Positions 9,601 to 16,497 of a DNA stretch of 48,187 nt are shown here, one piece after another. A program made the position numbers and the translations under genes. Origin of the DNA: CAJQQK01 sp963696075. Its GTDB lineage: Bacteria; Pseudomonadota; Alphaproteobacteria; Rhizobiales; Hyphomicrobiaceae. Under the pieces are notes generated by a model that saw only the letters and a program-made list of their open reading frames with translations, made no database searches and was not told the origin of the DNA. Numbering within the stretch: position 1 is the first letter of the stretch; each line of letters starts with the position of its first letter. The stretch spans positions 1 to 48,187 of the forward strand of contig CAVOJD010000028.1 of NCBI GenBank assembly GCA_963696075.1, in the 5' to 3' direction.

Positions 9601-11482
9601 CGAGGCCTTGGTCCTGGAGGGTGCGTGCAAGCGCGACCTGGATGGCGAACAGCAAGGGTTGTGCGATTTCGGTGCGCACGAGGCTGTCGATGAGGTCCTC
9701 AGCAAACAACAGCGCTTCGAGGCGGTCGCCAGCAAGCCGGCGGTAGTGGTCGTCGACGGCGCGGAAGTGGTGGCGGAAGGTGGCGGAGCTTTCGAAAGCT
9801 GCGCGGCCCATGCCGTCCCACTGGGCGCCGTTGCCGGAAAAGACGAGCGCGGTTTTCGCGTCGCGTGCGGCGGCGCGGGCGGTGATGGCTGATGCGGGGG
9901 TATCGCCGCCGGCGAAGCGTTCGAGTGTTTCGGCGATTTCGGCGGCGGTGCGGCCGGAGACGACAAGACGCTCAGGCAGGCGCTCGCGGCGATGCGCGGT
10001 TGCAGCGGCGATCGCGCGATGGGAGATCCCATCCTGCTCTGCCTGACGCAGTGTCCGGGCGTAGTTGGCGGCCTGCGCGCGCAGGCCGTCGGGGCAATGG
10101 GCCGACACCATCAGGAGGTCGCTGGCGGCGGGGTCGCGGTGGGCGCTGTCGAGGTTGATCGGTGTCGGGGCGTTTGCTTCCGGCCCCACTGCACTGGCGG
10201 GTTTCGCGGCGGCTTCGATGACCACATGCACATTGGTGCCGCCGAAACCAAAATTGTTGACGCCGGCGCGCAGTGGGGCGGCGGGCGAGGCTTCGAGGGG
10301 GATGGCGTCGGTTGCGACGGTGAGGTTGAGGTCGTCGAAGGGGATATGCGGGTTGAGCTTTTCAACGTGCAGGGAGCGCGGCAGGAGGCCGTGTTCGAGG
10401 GCGAGTTGGGCTTTGAGAAGGCCGACGATGCCGGAGGCGGGCTCGAGGTGGCCGACGTTGGATTTTGCGGACCCGATGGGAAGAGGCGCCCGGCGGCGCT
10501 GGCCCAGGGTGCGGCCAAGGGCGCCGGCTTCGGCGGGATCGCCAACGAGGGTGCCGGTGCCGTGGGCCTCGACGAAGGCGAGGTGGTTCGGGTCAATCTC
10601 GAAGGTTTCGTAAAGTGTCTCGAGCAGGGCTGCCTGCTGATCGGAGGAGGGCAGGGCGACGCCGGACGTGCGGCCGTCCGCGTTCATGCCGGATGCGATG
10701 ATGCTGCCGTATGATTTGCCGGCCGGGACGGTGGCTGCATCTTCGCGCTGAAGGATCATGACGACGCCGCCTTCGGCGCGGACGTAGCCGTTGCCGCGAT
10801 GGTCGAAGGGGCGGCACAGGCCATCAGGCGAGAGCATGGACGCGGCGCAGAAGCCCATGAAGTTGAAGGGGCTGAGGAGCGCGTTGACGCCGCCGACGAT
10901 GGCGGTGTCGATGCGGCCGCTCTTGAGGTCCTGGGCGGCATAGTCGAGGGCGACCAAGGAGGAGGAGCAGGCGGTGTCGATCGTGAGGCTCGGGCCCTTG
11001 AGATCGAAGATGTAGGAGACGCGGTTCGAGATCAGCGACAGGGTGTTGCCGGTCATGAGATATGAATCAGTGCCGGCGGGGTCGAAGAACTGGCGGTGGC
11101 TGTAGTCCATCGAGGACGCGCCGACATAGACGCCGATCCGCTGGCCCGCGATCGAGGACGGGGGCACGCCGGCATCTTCGAGGGCTTCCCACACCAGCTT
11201 GAGGAGGAGGCGCTGCTGAGGGTCCATCTGGCGGGCTTCGCGCGGCGTGATCGAGAAGATGCCGGGGTCGAAGCCCCAGATATCGTCGATGACGCCTGCT
11301 GCAAAGGTATAAGCCTTGCCCGGTTCGCCGCGGCGCGGGTTGAGATACCAGGCCTGAGAGAAGCGGCCTTCGGGGACTTTGGTTACGGTGCATCGACCTT
11401 CAACAAGCAGGTCCCAGAACGCTGCAACGTTGTCGACGCCTGGAAGTCGGCAAGACCGCCCGATTACGCTTAGTCGCGTCAC
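3644..11482 (-). CDS. rkpA: Fully reducing type I polyketide/fatty acid synthase (RkpA-like): KS-AT-DH-MT-ER-KR-ACP
   Basis: A single 2612-residue chain. Approximate domains: ketosynthase 1-430 (C172 in DTACSSSL, H307 in HGTGT, H345 in NVGH); acyltransferase 545-845 (S636 in GHSVGE, YPFHS near 740); dehydratase 905-1190 (H940 in HAVAGKPIMPG, D1104 and H1108 in DFDACFH); a methyltransferase-like domain 1400-1625 (ILQLGASAGGLT at 1448); enoylreductase 1860-2185 (nucleotide loop IHGAAGGVG at 2006); ketoreductase 2205-2400 (GGTGGFG at 2210, catalytic Y2355); acyl carrier domain 2490-2565 with phosphopantetheine Ser2524 in GMDSLMG. There is no thioesterase. The charged C-terminal tail (2570-2612) could be a docking helix. 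The start is a GTG at 11482, with GAGGGG upstream. With every reductive domain present it should make a saturated, possibly methyl-branched chain. The next gene, an alpha-oxoamine synthase, is the obvious off-loading partner. Confidence 0.95.
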   Translation of the reverse strand: MTRLSVIGRSCRLPGVDNVAAFWDLLVEGRCTVTKVPEGRFSQAWYLNPRRGEPGKAYTFAAGVIDDIWGFDPGIFSITPREARQMDPQQRLLLKLVWEALEDAGVPPSSIAGQRIGVYVGASSMDYSHRQFFDPAGTDSYLMTGNTLSLISNRVSYIFDLKGPSLTIDTACSSSLVALDYAAQDLKSGRIDTAIVGGVNALLSPFNFMGFCAASMLSPDGLCRPFDHRGNGYVRAEGGVVMILQREDAATVPAGKSYGSIIASGMNADGRTSGVALPSSDQQAALLETLYETFEIDPNHLAFVEAHGTGTLVGDPAEAGALGRTLGQRRRAPLPIGSAKSNVGHLEPASGIVGLLKAQLALEHGLLPRSLHVEKLNPHIPFDDLNLTVATDAIPLEASPAAPLRAGVNNFGFGGTNVHVVIEAAAKPASAVGPEANAPTPINLDSAHRDPAASDLLMVSAHCPDGLRAQAANYARTLRQAEQDGISHRAIAAATAHRRERLPERLVVSGRTAAEIAETLERFAGGDTPASAITARAAARDAKTALVFSGNGAQWDGMGRAAFESSATFRHHFRAVDDHYRRLAGDRLEALLFAEDLIDSLVRTEIAQPLLFAIQVALARTLQDQGLVFAATLGHSVGEVAAAHIAGSLDLAQAVAVIRARSHHQELAAGQGLMAAVQTSAADTAELIRESGLGSVEIAALNSPRSVTVSGAPDDIRAFAEHAGENRIATRILDINYPFHSARLDPVRAPLLETLTGLEPGAATHTMYSTVTGAKVAGEALGPAYWWDNVRQPVQFDDAVRTAAEDGIQVFIEIGPRPILAKYIADATRNTDLETAVVASLDAADTPADDPLRRALARALAAGATFDRTITFGRAPDPQIVLPAYPWQDQDYLFQISPEALDTFNTANRPHPLLGLQLRPEDYVWDSHLDTGMVPFLADHAVAGKPIMPGTGYVEMALTAAAQHLATTEIELRDFDFVQALELHDEACQAVRTRIDIETHTVEISSRPRLTEDDRQTHARSRFARIPTGDRPALTAPSQQTDGDAPILDHIYRLAEKFGLDYGPAFQRVTACREIGDEIIEVELSAPDDDATDSAFILHPVDFDACFHGLNVVYERLVFGETKLAYVPVHLGRLRVIMPGQRIASARIHLKSYNTRAVRAGFELFARDGSLIAIAENVRFRASSLVHRLSLAQAAYHVDHTVHPLPLQISPSAAPDLTHLLGNLQSASLPETETDTTRHDENRLLLDMAARRAAFDAVTAVAGPDRIIDLALNRKPLSECGSDNDNIIEAQLAAPLPWRRDDTDCRAAMANLLALLASADLATSDGDDALWHLVAPDACPLPPLDEIVTAILEEDPSWSAECIMLLNATQHLKRWLAIDETGADGALPTQGDNAPATETTPAISDVYSLSLIEQFMTATPAARVRITQIAALVAEAIRHWPEGRPLRILQLGASAGGLTRALEPLLETARDRNTRAHLVVADTDGTWSARIASLYARTPGIDTVHVDATLDALDAFAPFDLVVSADGLHGLENISVLLANLKPRLADGAIAAVTELQPSAFHDVIFAGTRGWFDTNHVAGIAHGRLREKDRWTSLLESAGFTAQGATDLGALANTNLILAHAEAPAASTASTADDRPDHKAHQHQPEPDATSAAAPPPAAPVLILTGDNTSNPTIAATLQDQIASSGRVTKLVAPDTVTGILDELDPSGTRPEIVFISASEPASRDPQAELLDATSRLTSLLKDLANRPARLWIIAVGGARALADLGPADPVRAGVWGYARSALNEYPDRDIRIVDIAAALAPDAAAARLDAVIANPPQHSELIVAPDAIHGLEVRRGAPPPSPRPAPSGNAAAMLDQATVLELTETGDLDALTWVARDRRAPAPGEVEIEVTATGLNFRDVMWSLGLLPEEALEDGFAGPTVGFECAGRIVRVGDDIEDFSPGDRVMAMAPACFASHVTVTSDAVARLPDNVALEDAATIPVAFLTAHYALDHLANLRSGEWVLIHGAAGGVGLAAIQIARRLGARIIATAGSDEKRNLLRALGADHVLDTRSLEFADEVRRITDGGVDVALNSLAGEAMERTIELMRPFGRFLELGKRDFYANTKIALRPFRRNVSYHGIDADQLLTYRPEVVRRVFAEIIEGFADGTFTALPYRTFPAASVVDAFRLMQKSGHIGKIVVEAPQPAAGTSVTKREFTARADATHIIVGGTGGFGLELARWLADRGARHILLTSRTGKAKGDGADALDQLRANLARRDISLDIAVCDATNPAALDDLLTRTRAQRPIAGIALTAMVLDDGAIENLTPERIETVLAPKVTGAANLDRLTRDDHLDYFLLFSSAATLFGNPGQASYTAANGYLDGLARVRAAAGLKAISVAWGAISDVGVLTREADAAQSLARHIGGIDFKARDGLNLLAHLLVREDCDTTCANVALATMNWSVAADMLPIVRTPAYALIRREAATGHGDRGDTVDIRAAILGLNEDAARAVIADYLAREVAAIFRMPVEDISLKRSLADIGMDSLMGLELRMAAQRGLGIDLPVVSISDGTTINDIAARVLPRLRGSQETGDETPRRDTLIDKHVSEEIDEAEIAQLERRVTKHEAGLKKVV

Positions 11483-11886
11483 GTTATCAAATCCCCTCGG
11501 TCGACCCGGCCAGGGTCATGACGCCCGCGTCAGCCGCTTCCCCATGCCGACTGTCACGCGCACTTTGTTATTCGTCCGTCAACGCCAAGCCACTTGGCTT
11601 AGTCGACTTTTCGGATGTAGCGCAAGGTTTCGGCTCGCGTCGAATAAATCGCGATGGCGAAGGTGTTGTGGCGGTCGTGACAGCAAGCTCTGCGATAATA
11701 TTGCCACGGCTTGGCCGGGCAGGATGTCGAATAAGTCCCTAGTGGCTATCCGGTTTTTTTGGGGATGCCGAGGTCGATCGGGGTTCACGCCAACGTATCG
11801 TGATGTGGAAAAGCTGCCGGAGGCATGCGAGAGCAAATGAAGATGAGCGAAAATCTTGCGCTCCGCGAGGTGAAGGAGACAGAGGC
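11483..11886. promoter_or_regulatory. Divergent intergenic region between PKS operon and SDR gene
   Basis: About 400 bases separate the GTG start of the PKS (minus strand) from the GTG start of the SDR (plus strand), so both promoters must lie here. The SDR has a clear ribosome site, AAGGAG at 11873-11878, eight bases before its start. No specific promoter boxes or operator could be picked out by eye. The shared region makes coordinated control of the PKS operon and the SDR plausible. Confidence 0.5.
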
Positions 11887-12690
11887 GTGGCAAGTGGACC
11901 ACAGCATGTGGTGATCACGGGGGCGAGCCGGGGGATCGGGGCCGCGCTTGCTGAGGCTTATGCGGCGCCGGGGCGTCGGCTGTCGCTTTGCGGCCGCGAC
12001 CGGGCGCGGCTCGAAGCCGTGGCGGCGGCGTGCCGGGGGAAGGGCGCCGACGTTTCGGTGGGGGTGTGCGATGTGCGAGATAGTGATGCGGTCGCGGCCT
12101 GGTTTCAGACGGTGGAACAGACGGCGGGGGCTGACCTCGTGATCGCAAACGCCGGTGTGTTCGATGGCAACGGGCCAGATGGCGCGCTCGAGACAGCCGC
12201 GGAGGCACGGCGTCTGATCGAGGTCAATCTGATCGGGGTGATCAATACCGTGCAAGCTGCGCAGGCTCCAATGCGCGCACGCCGGGCGGGACGGATTGCG
12301 ATCGTCAGTTCGCTTGCCGCCATCCTGCCGGCTGCCGATGCGCCGACCTATAGCGCCACGAAGGCTGCGCTGGTGGCTTATGGGGAGGCGATGCGGATGT
12401 TGCTGGCGGTGGATGATGTCGGTGTGTCGGTCGTTCTGCCGGGCCACGTGAGGACACAGCAGACCGAAAAGCATGTCGGACCGCTGGCCATGATCTTGGC
12501 GGCTGACGAGGCGGCGGCGGTGATCAAGCGGGGGCTGGACCGCGGTCGGGCGACGATCGCGTTTCCACGCCGCGCGCATTGGCTGGTCCGAGCAGGGAGT
12601 TTGCTGCCTTGGCGCCTGAAGGCGATCGTGACGCGGGGGGACCGATTTCATGTTCGGAAGAATGGCCGCCGAGGCAGGGACAATGCGTAG
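11887..12690 (+). CDS. rkpH: Short-chain dehydrogenase/reductase (RkpH-like, 3-ketosphinganine-reductase type)
   Basis: A classical SDR of 267 residues from the GTG at 11887. This start is set by AAGGAG eight bases upstream and by the position of the Rossmann motif; the open frame extends upstream to 11800 but that part is not SDR-like. NAD(P) binding motif TGASRGIG is at residues 11-18, NAG at 88-90, and the catalytic Ser142, Tyr155 and Lys159 lie in SS...YSATK. The C-terminal part has a hydrophobic, basic stretch (RAHWLVRAGSLLPWRLK) that could touch the membrane. It lies divergent to the PKS operon, as expected for the third enzyme of an rkpA/G/H-like pathway, where it would reduce the keto group left by the alpha-oxoamine synthase. 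The substrate assignment is by context only. Confidence 0.85.
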   Translation: MASGPQHVVITGASRGIGAALAEAYAAPGRRLSLCGRDRARLEAVAAACRGKGADVSVGVCDVRDSDAVAAWFQTVEQTAGADLVIANAGVFDGNGPDGALETAAEARRLIEVNLIGVINTVQAAQAPMRARRAGRIAIVSSLAAILPAADAPTYSATKAALVAYGEAMRMLLAVDDVGVSVVLPGHVRTQQTEKHVGPLAMILAADEAAAVIKRGLDRGRATIAFPRRAHWLVRAGSLLPWRLKAIVTRGDRFHVRKNGRRGRDNA

Positions 12691-13040
12691 CAAGGCCTAC
12701 CGGGCTGAGTAGATCACCCTGTACATTTCCGCCGTCTCAAGATGCTGACCGAGGAACTCGAAGGTCATGCCACGAAAGTGTGGCTCGTTTGCGTTGGAGA
12801 CGTTGGCAGGACGTGTCTGAACTCGTCAGTTTGTCTCCTGGGCTTTGTGCCACATCGGAAGCGCGGTGGAAAACTTAAGCTTTGAAATTCGTCGATAAAA
12901 TTGGCTTTGTTTTGCCAGAATAGTTTAAGCGCAAATTAAATTGTACATACAATTTCTTGAAATTGAGACGTACTTGCAAATCAAATAAACTACAATGCCA
13001 AGTTGAGTTTGGTTGGGTGAACAAGTACGAGGGGCTCTTG
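12691..13040. other. Intergenic, AT-rich second half
   Basis: About 350 bases without a convincing gene. From about 12870 base composition drops sharply compared with the surroundings, and several small inverted repeats occur here, including the one listed at 12938-12955. The AT-rich part probably holds the promoter of the gene starting at 13041. Confidence 0.5.
12938..12955. promoter_or_regulatory. Small AT-rich inverted repeat upstream of the 13041 gene
   Basis: AAATTGTACATACAATTT contains perfect 7-base arms (AAATTGT/ACAATTT) around a 4-base centre, about 85 bases before the next start codon, in the AT-rich patch. It could be an operator or a short hairpin; the run of T that would make a terminator is missing. 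Confidence 0.25.
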
Positions 13041-13607
13041 ATGGCCAGCGATCGTCAGATTGAGGCGAACCGACTTAACGCGCAAAAGAGCGCGGGGCCG
13101 CGCACCGTCGCCGGCAAGGCGCGTGTTTCGAAGAACGCCATGAAGCATGGGCTTGCGTCGGCTCAGCACCTTGTCTTCGCGGACGAGGATCCTGCTGACT
13201 TTGTTGCCTTTGAAGATGCCCTGTTTGAAGAGCTTGATCCGCAAACCGTCCTCGAGGGCGCGTGTGTTAGGCGGATCGTGGGTCTCCACTGGCGGCTGCG
13301 GCGGGTGCCGGAATTCGAGACCGCGATTTTGTGGCGGTTCGATTTCAAGCGCAGGGCGGATGTCCAGAAATATCCGAGCCTTCATGCGGATGACGTTCAG
13401 CCTGAAACCGAGCAGGAAGCCCGCCACGTTTGGCTGGGGGATATCGTCAGGGACCTGCTGAGCAGTGGTCTCGATGAGAAGCTGGCGCGCTATGAGAGCC
13501 GGCTTCTGGCGCAACTTCACAAGAGTTACGATGAGCTTCGCCTGCTGCAGGCTGCGCGTGGCCAAGATACCGAGCCCTTGCTCGTCGATGGGGAAGCGGG
13601 CTCTTAG
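13041..13607 (+). CDS. Conserved hypothetical protein with QIEANRxNAQKSxGPRTxxGK N-terminus
   Basis: 188 residues from the ATG at 13041, chosen because GAGG lies about seven bases upstream and because the recognisable motif begins immediately (SDRQIEANRLNAQKSAGPRT, then KARVSKNAMKHGL). This N-terminal signature marks a family of uncharacterised proteins scattered through Proteobacteria and other phyla, often in accessory regions; its function is not known to me. The rest is charged, helical and lacks cysteine clusters, signal peptide or membrane segments (LDEKLARYESRLLAQLHKSYDELR is a likely helix). The gene stands alone on its strand between the capsule-lipid genes and the RTX region, after an AT-rich patch. 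Confidence 0.75.
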   Translation: MASDRQIEANRLNAQKSAGPRTVAGKARVSKNAMKHGLASAQHLVFADEDPADFVAFEDALFEELDPQTVLEGACVRRIVGLHWRLRRVPEFETAILWRFDFKRRADVQKYPSLHADDVQPETEQEARHVWLGDIVRDLLSSGLDEKLARYESRLLAQLHKSYDELRLLQAARGQDTEPLLVDGEAGS

Positions 13608-14230
13608 CAAGTGTTGAGGCAGCAGAGGTCTCCTTGGCGAGGCTCTAAAACCTATGCCCGGATTGGTTTCGGTACGTGACGCCGGTACTCATTGATCGTT
13701 GGAATGACTGTCTTCGGCTTTTGAAGAACCGGCATTATGTGCGTCCCTGACCGTAATGTCGTCGTCCGACTTCGCCGGAATGTTCGGAACCTCCGCGCTC
13801 TTGCTGGCCGCAGTCCATAACTGTCGAGCAACGACGAGTGGGTCGATCTTTCGCGCCGCCCACCACGCGCGTTCATCGTCTCTGGATGGTCCACGGCGTG
13901 CTGCATCAGCGGGCAGGCTCGCGCCACATTGATGCAGCCTGACCGCATGGAGCAATTCTCTCGATCAAACAGGCCGCTTTGCCTGATGCTCGCCTTATTA
14001 TGCTTCCACACGAATGCACTAGGCCGATTGGTTTAGAGCGGTGACGAAGCTCTGGGCCTCAGGCTACGGCGTGAGCTGAGCGGTTCTTGTCGTCTCTCAC
14101 GGCGGCTGGATCGATTGCCGCGACGGTGGGCACGGGCCAGTGACATAGACGGGAACGTCGGGCGCGTGCGGGACCGGGGAGCATGATTGCCCAAGGACGT
14201 TTTCAGTATGCGTTGAGATGGGGGTACGCC
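13608..14230. other. Intergenic region, no firm gene
   Basis: About 620 bases between the hypothetical gene and the first RTX gene. Overlapping minus-strand open frames occur at 13652-14011 and 13689-13955. The second reads DERAWWAARKIDPLVVARQLW and similar natural-looking text in its centre, so a small gene or a gene remnant is possible, but neither frame has a convincing start or known relative. The promoter of the RTX gene should lie in the last 150 bases. Confidence 0.35.
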
Positions 14231-16270
14231 ATGAGCGATCCAAATAACTCTTCTGAGCTTTTCTTCGAGGACTTCACCGGGAATAGCGGCCAAGAGCGCC
14301 TGGAATGGGGTGTTTACCACCGCAATGCCGGCTGGCAGGTTGCGGGAGAGCCACTCCAATCCACGGGGTGGGCGAATGCCTTTCACGGCGGCTCTTGGAC
14401 CGGCGACCATGACCTGAGCGGCGGCCCGCCCACGACCCAACGTCAATTGACCTCGAGCCTGAGCGATTTCAACGTCGACGAACTGGTCTACACGGCGCGG
14501 GACCACATGATGACGTCGATGGGCGACGTCGACGGCTACTCCGTTGTTTGGTTTTCACCCGATCAGACATTTGACGCGGTCGGAGAGGTGACGTTCGACG
14601 TCAACCTGACGGACTTGGGAAATCGGCAGTGGATCAAGGTCGGGGTCGTGTCCGAGGACGTCTACAATTCCTTGGGCCAGGGCGGCGTGTATGATTACAA
14701 CACGGCTCCAGGCTTTGTGCGTTCGGACGTCGGCGCTTCAAATCTCAACGGCAGTCTGCAGGACGACGGCGTCCTGATTGCATCGTGGAGCGGCGGCGCA
14801 TCGGCTGGTTATCCGGGCGGACTGAAGATCGGCAACGGCGACGAAACTAACTTTTCAAACCCCACGCCGACCGACAAGATGACGCGTCACACGGTCAGCC
14901 TGAAGGACAACGGCGACGGCACCGTGACGTTCACCGTCGCGGGCGCTTCCATCACGCAGCAGGGATCCTTTCCGGACGGTCCCGTTCGGGTCGTCTTTTA
15001 TGACCACAATTACACGCCGGACAAGTCCGAGAGTGGAACGCCAATTGGCCACACGTGGCACTGGGACAATCTCCAGGTTTTGTCCGCTGGTGAGCCGTTG
15101 GATGCAACGGTGTCCGATCAACCCACGGCTGACGAACCCGCAATTGTCGTGAATGACGATGACAGTGCGGCTCCCGTTCCGGTGGACGCCGGCGACGCTC
15201 AGCAGCCGGCGCGCGACGACGTCAATGACGCGTCGAACTCCGACGAGGCAAGTACACCGATCAGCGGCGGCGAAATGAGCGTGCCGGATGATGGCGCAGC
15301 GCCCAGTGACGCGGGCCCAGACGAGACGGCTTCGGACGAGGTCGGCGCGGGCGATAGCGGTCCCGCCGTCATTGGCAACGGCGGCGCCGTTGTTGATGAT
15401 GATGACGGCGGTGTGTCGATCCCGGCCCCTTCAGAACCGAGTGACGTCGCCAGCGCCCTTGAAGCCCTTCTCACGCCAAGTCTCAACAACCCGGCCGTCG
15501 TGTCGGGGTCGATGGCCGATGACCTCGTGGTTGGTTCGTCCTTGGATGACAATATGAACGGCCGGTGGGGCAATGATCGCATCGACGGGCAGGCCGGCGA
15601 TGATCATATCGTCGGCGGGCACGGAGACGATGTCGCTTTCGGCGGCGAGGGTGACGATCGGTTGGCTGGCGGCTTTGGCCGTGACCTCTTAGTTGGTGGT
15701 CGTGGTCAAGACGAGCTGCGTGGCAATCACGGCAATGACGTGCTGGCTGGTGGTGAGGCCGACGACGTACTCTTCGGTGATGCAGGCGATGATGTGCTCT
15801 ACGGCGGCGCGGGAGAGGATCTCATCAATGGCGGACGAGGGCTCGACGTTGGCGTCTTTGACGGCGCCCGTGGTGACTATGTTCTAGCATCGATCGAAGG
15901 TGGCTTGGCCATCTCAGATGCCAGCGGCGCAACTGATTTTCTCAGTCATGTCGAACGCGTCCACTTCAATGGCACCGGCGAGACCTACGCTGTCTGCAGT
16001 GGCCAGCTTGTTCAGATTGACGATGTCGACGACCTCGAGGCGCTGCTTGATGGCGAGCTTATGGCTGAAGTGCTCAATGTGTCGGTCGGCTCGGTCGATG
16101 CGGCCGCTGTCGACGCCGAACTGGCCGAAATCACAGAGGTCGATGCTGGTCGACTGGCAGACCGGCCTGCGGCCCTGGGCAGCTTCGAGGTCGTCGCAAC
16201 GCCGCCGAGCGGCCTCGATCTTGACCTTGGGATCGACACGCCCGGCGATGATGATCTGCGTGTTGCCTGA
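14231..16270 (+). CDS. RTX (calcium-binding repeat) secreted protein with an unrecognised N-terminal domain
   Basis: 679 residues from the ATG at 14231, preceded by a G-rich ribosome site; the frame is open upstream to 14183. Residues 10-280 form a domain rich in Trp, Gly and Asp that begins LFFEDFTGNSGQERLEWGVY and ends GHTWHWDNLQVL; it looks like a jelly-roll/lectin-type beta sandwich but I do not recognise the family. Residues 285-420 are a low-complexity acidic linker. Residues 420-540 hold RTX nonapeptides (GGxGxDxLx type) that fold on calcium outside the cell. The tail (DFLSHVERVHFNGTGETYAV onward) is acidic. There is no Sec signal, as expected for type I secretion; the matching adaptor and ABC exporter are convergent just downstream. 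A near-identical copy of the N-terminal domain is inverted at 25.0-25.8 kb. An adhesive or glycan-binding role is inference. Confidence 0.85.
   Translation: MSDPNNSSELFFEDFTGNSGQERLEWGVYHRNAGWQVAGEPLQSTGWANAFHGGSWTGDHDLSGGPPTTQRQLTSSLSDFNVDELVYTARDHMMTSMGDVDGYSVVWFSPDQTFDAVGEVTFDVNLTDLGNRQWIKVGVVSEDVYNSLGQGGVYDYNTAPGFVRSDVGASNLNGSLQDDGVLIASWSGGASAGYPGGLKIGNGDETNFSNPTPTDKMTRHTVSLKDNGDGTVTFTVAGASITQQGSFPDGPVRVVFYDHNYTPDKSESGTPIGHTWHWDNLQVLSAGEPLDATVSDQPTADEPAIVVNDDDSAAPVPVDAGDAQQPARDDVNDASNSDEASTPISGGEMSVPDDGAAPSDAGPDETASDEVGAGDSGPAVIGNGGAVVDDDDGGVSIPAPSEPSDVASALEALLTPSLNNPAVVSGSMADDLVVGSSLDDNMNGRWGNDRIDGQAGDDHIVGGHGDDVAFGGEGDDRLAGGFGRDLLVGGRGQDELRGNHGNDVLAGGEADDVLFGDAGDDVLYGGAGEDLINGGRGLDVGVFDGARGDYVLASIEGGLAISDASGATDFLSHVERVHFNGTGETYAVCSGQLVQIDDVDDLEALLDGELMAEVLNVSVGSVDAAAVDAELAEITEVDAGRLADRPAALGSFEVVATPPSGLDLDLGIDTPGDDDLRVA
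14255..15070 (+). repeat. Long inverted repeat, left arm (RTX N-terminal domain coding)
   Basis: About 816 bases nearly identical to the reverse complement of 25018-25835; a 60-base stretch compared by eye showed two differences. The repeat begins at codon 9 of the RTX gene and ends exactly at the end of the N-terminal domain (GACAAT). Sequence before the start codon and after the domain is unrelated between the two arms, so the duplicated unit is the domain rather than a mobile element. Confidence 0.9.
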
Positions 16271-16497
16271 AACGCTGCTGCAGGGGCTGTCGCAAATCGC
16301 CAGTCCGTAGGCGCTGGCTGCATGAGGTCCAGAATGACCATTGCGCCTGATTGGTGTCCTCTCGTGTGCCGACAAAGTCAACTCTCATTGAGTGGCGATG
16401 CGGCGCATGCAAGCCAGTGAGTGGTGCGACAGGCACGTGCATGTCTGAATTCATTCCGAATGAGCGCAGAGCGGGCTTCTGTTCGCCAGAAGGGGCA

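Noticed and set aside
13652..14011. Minus-strand 119-codon open frame and the overlapping 88-codon frame at 13689-13955
   Set aside because: No recognisable family, no clear ribosome site and two competing frames; left as a possible remnant only.
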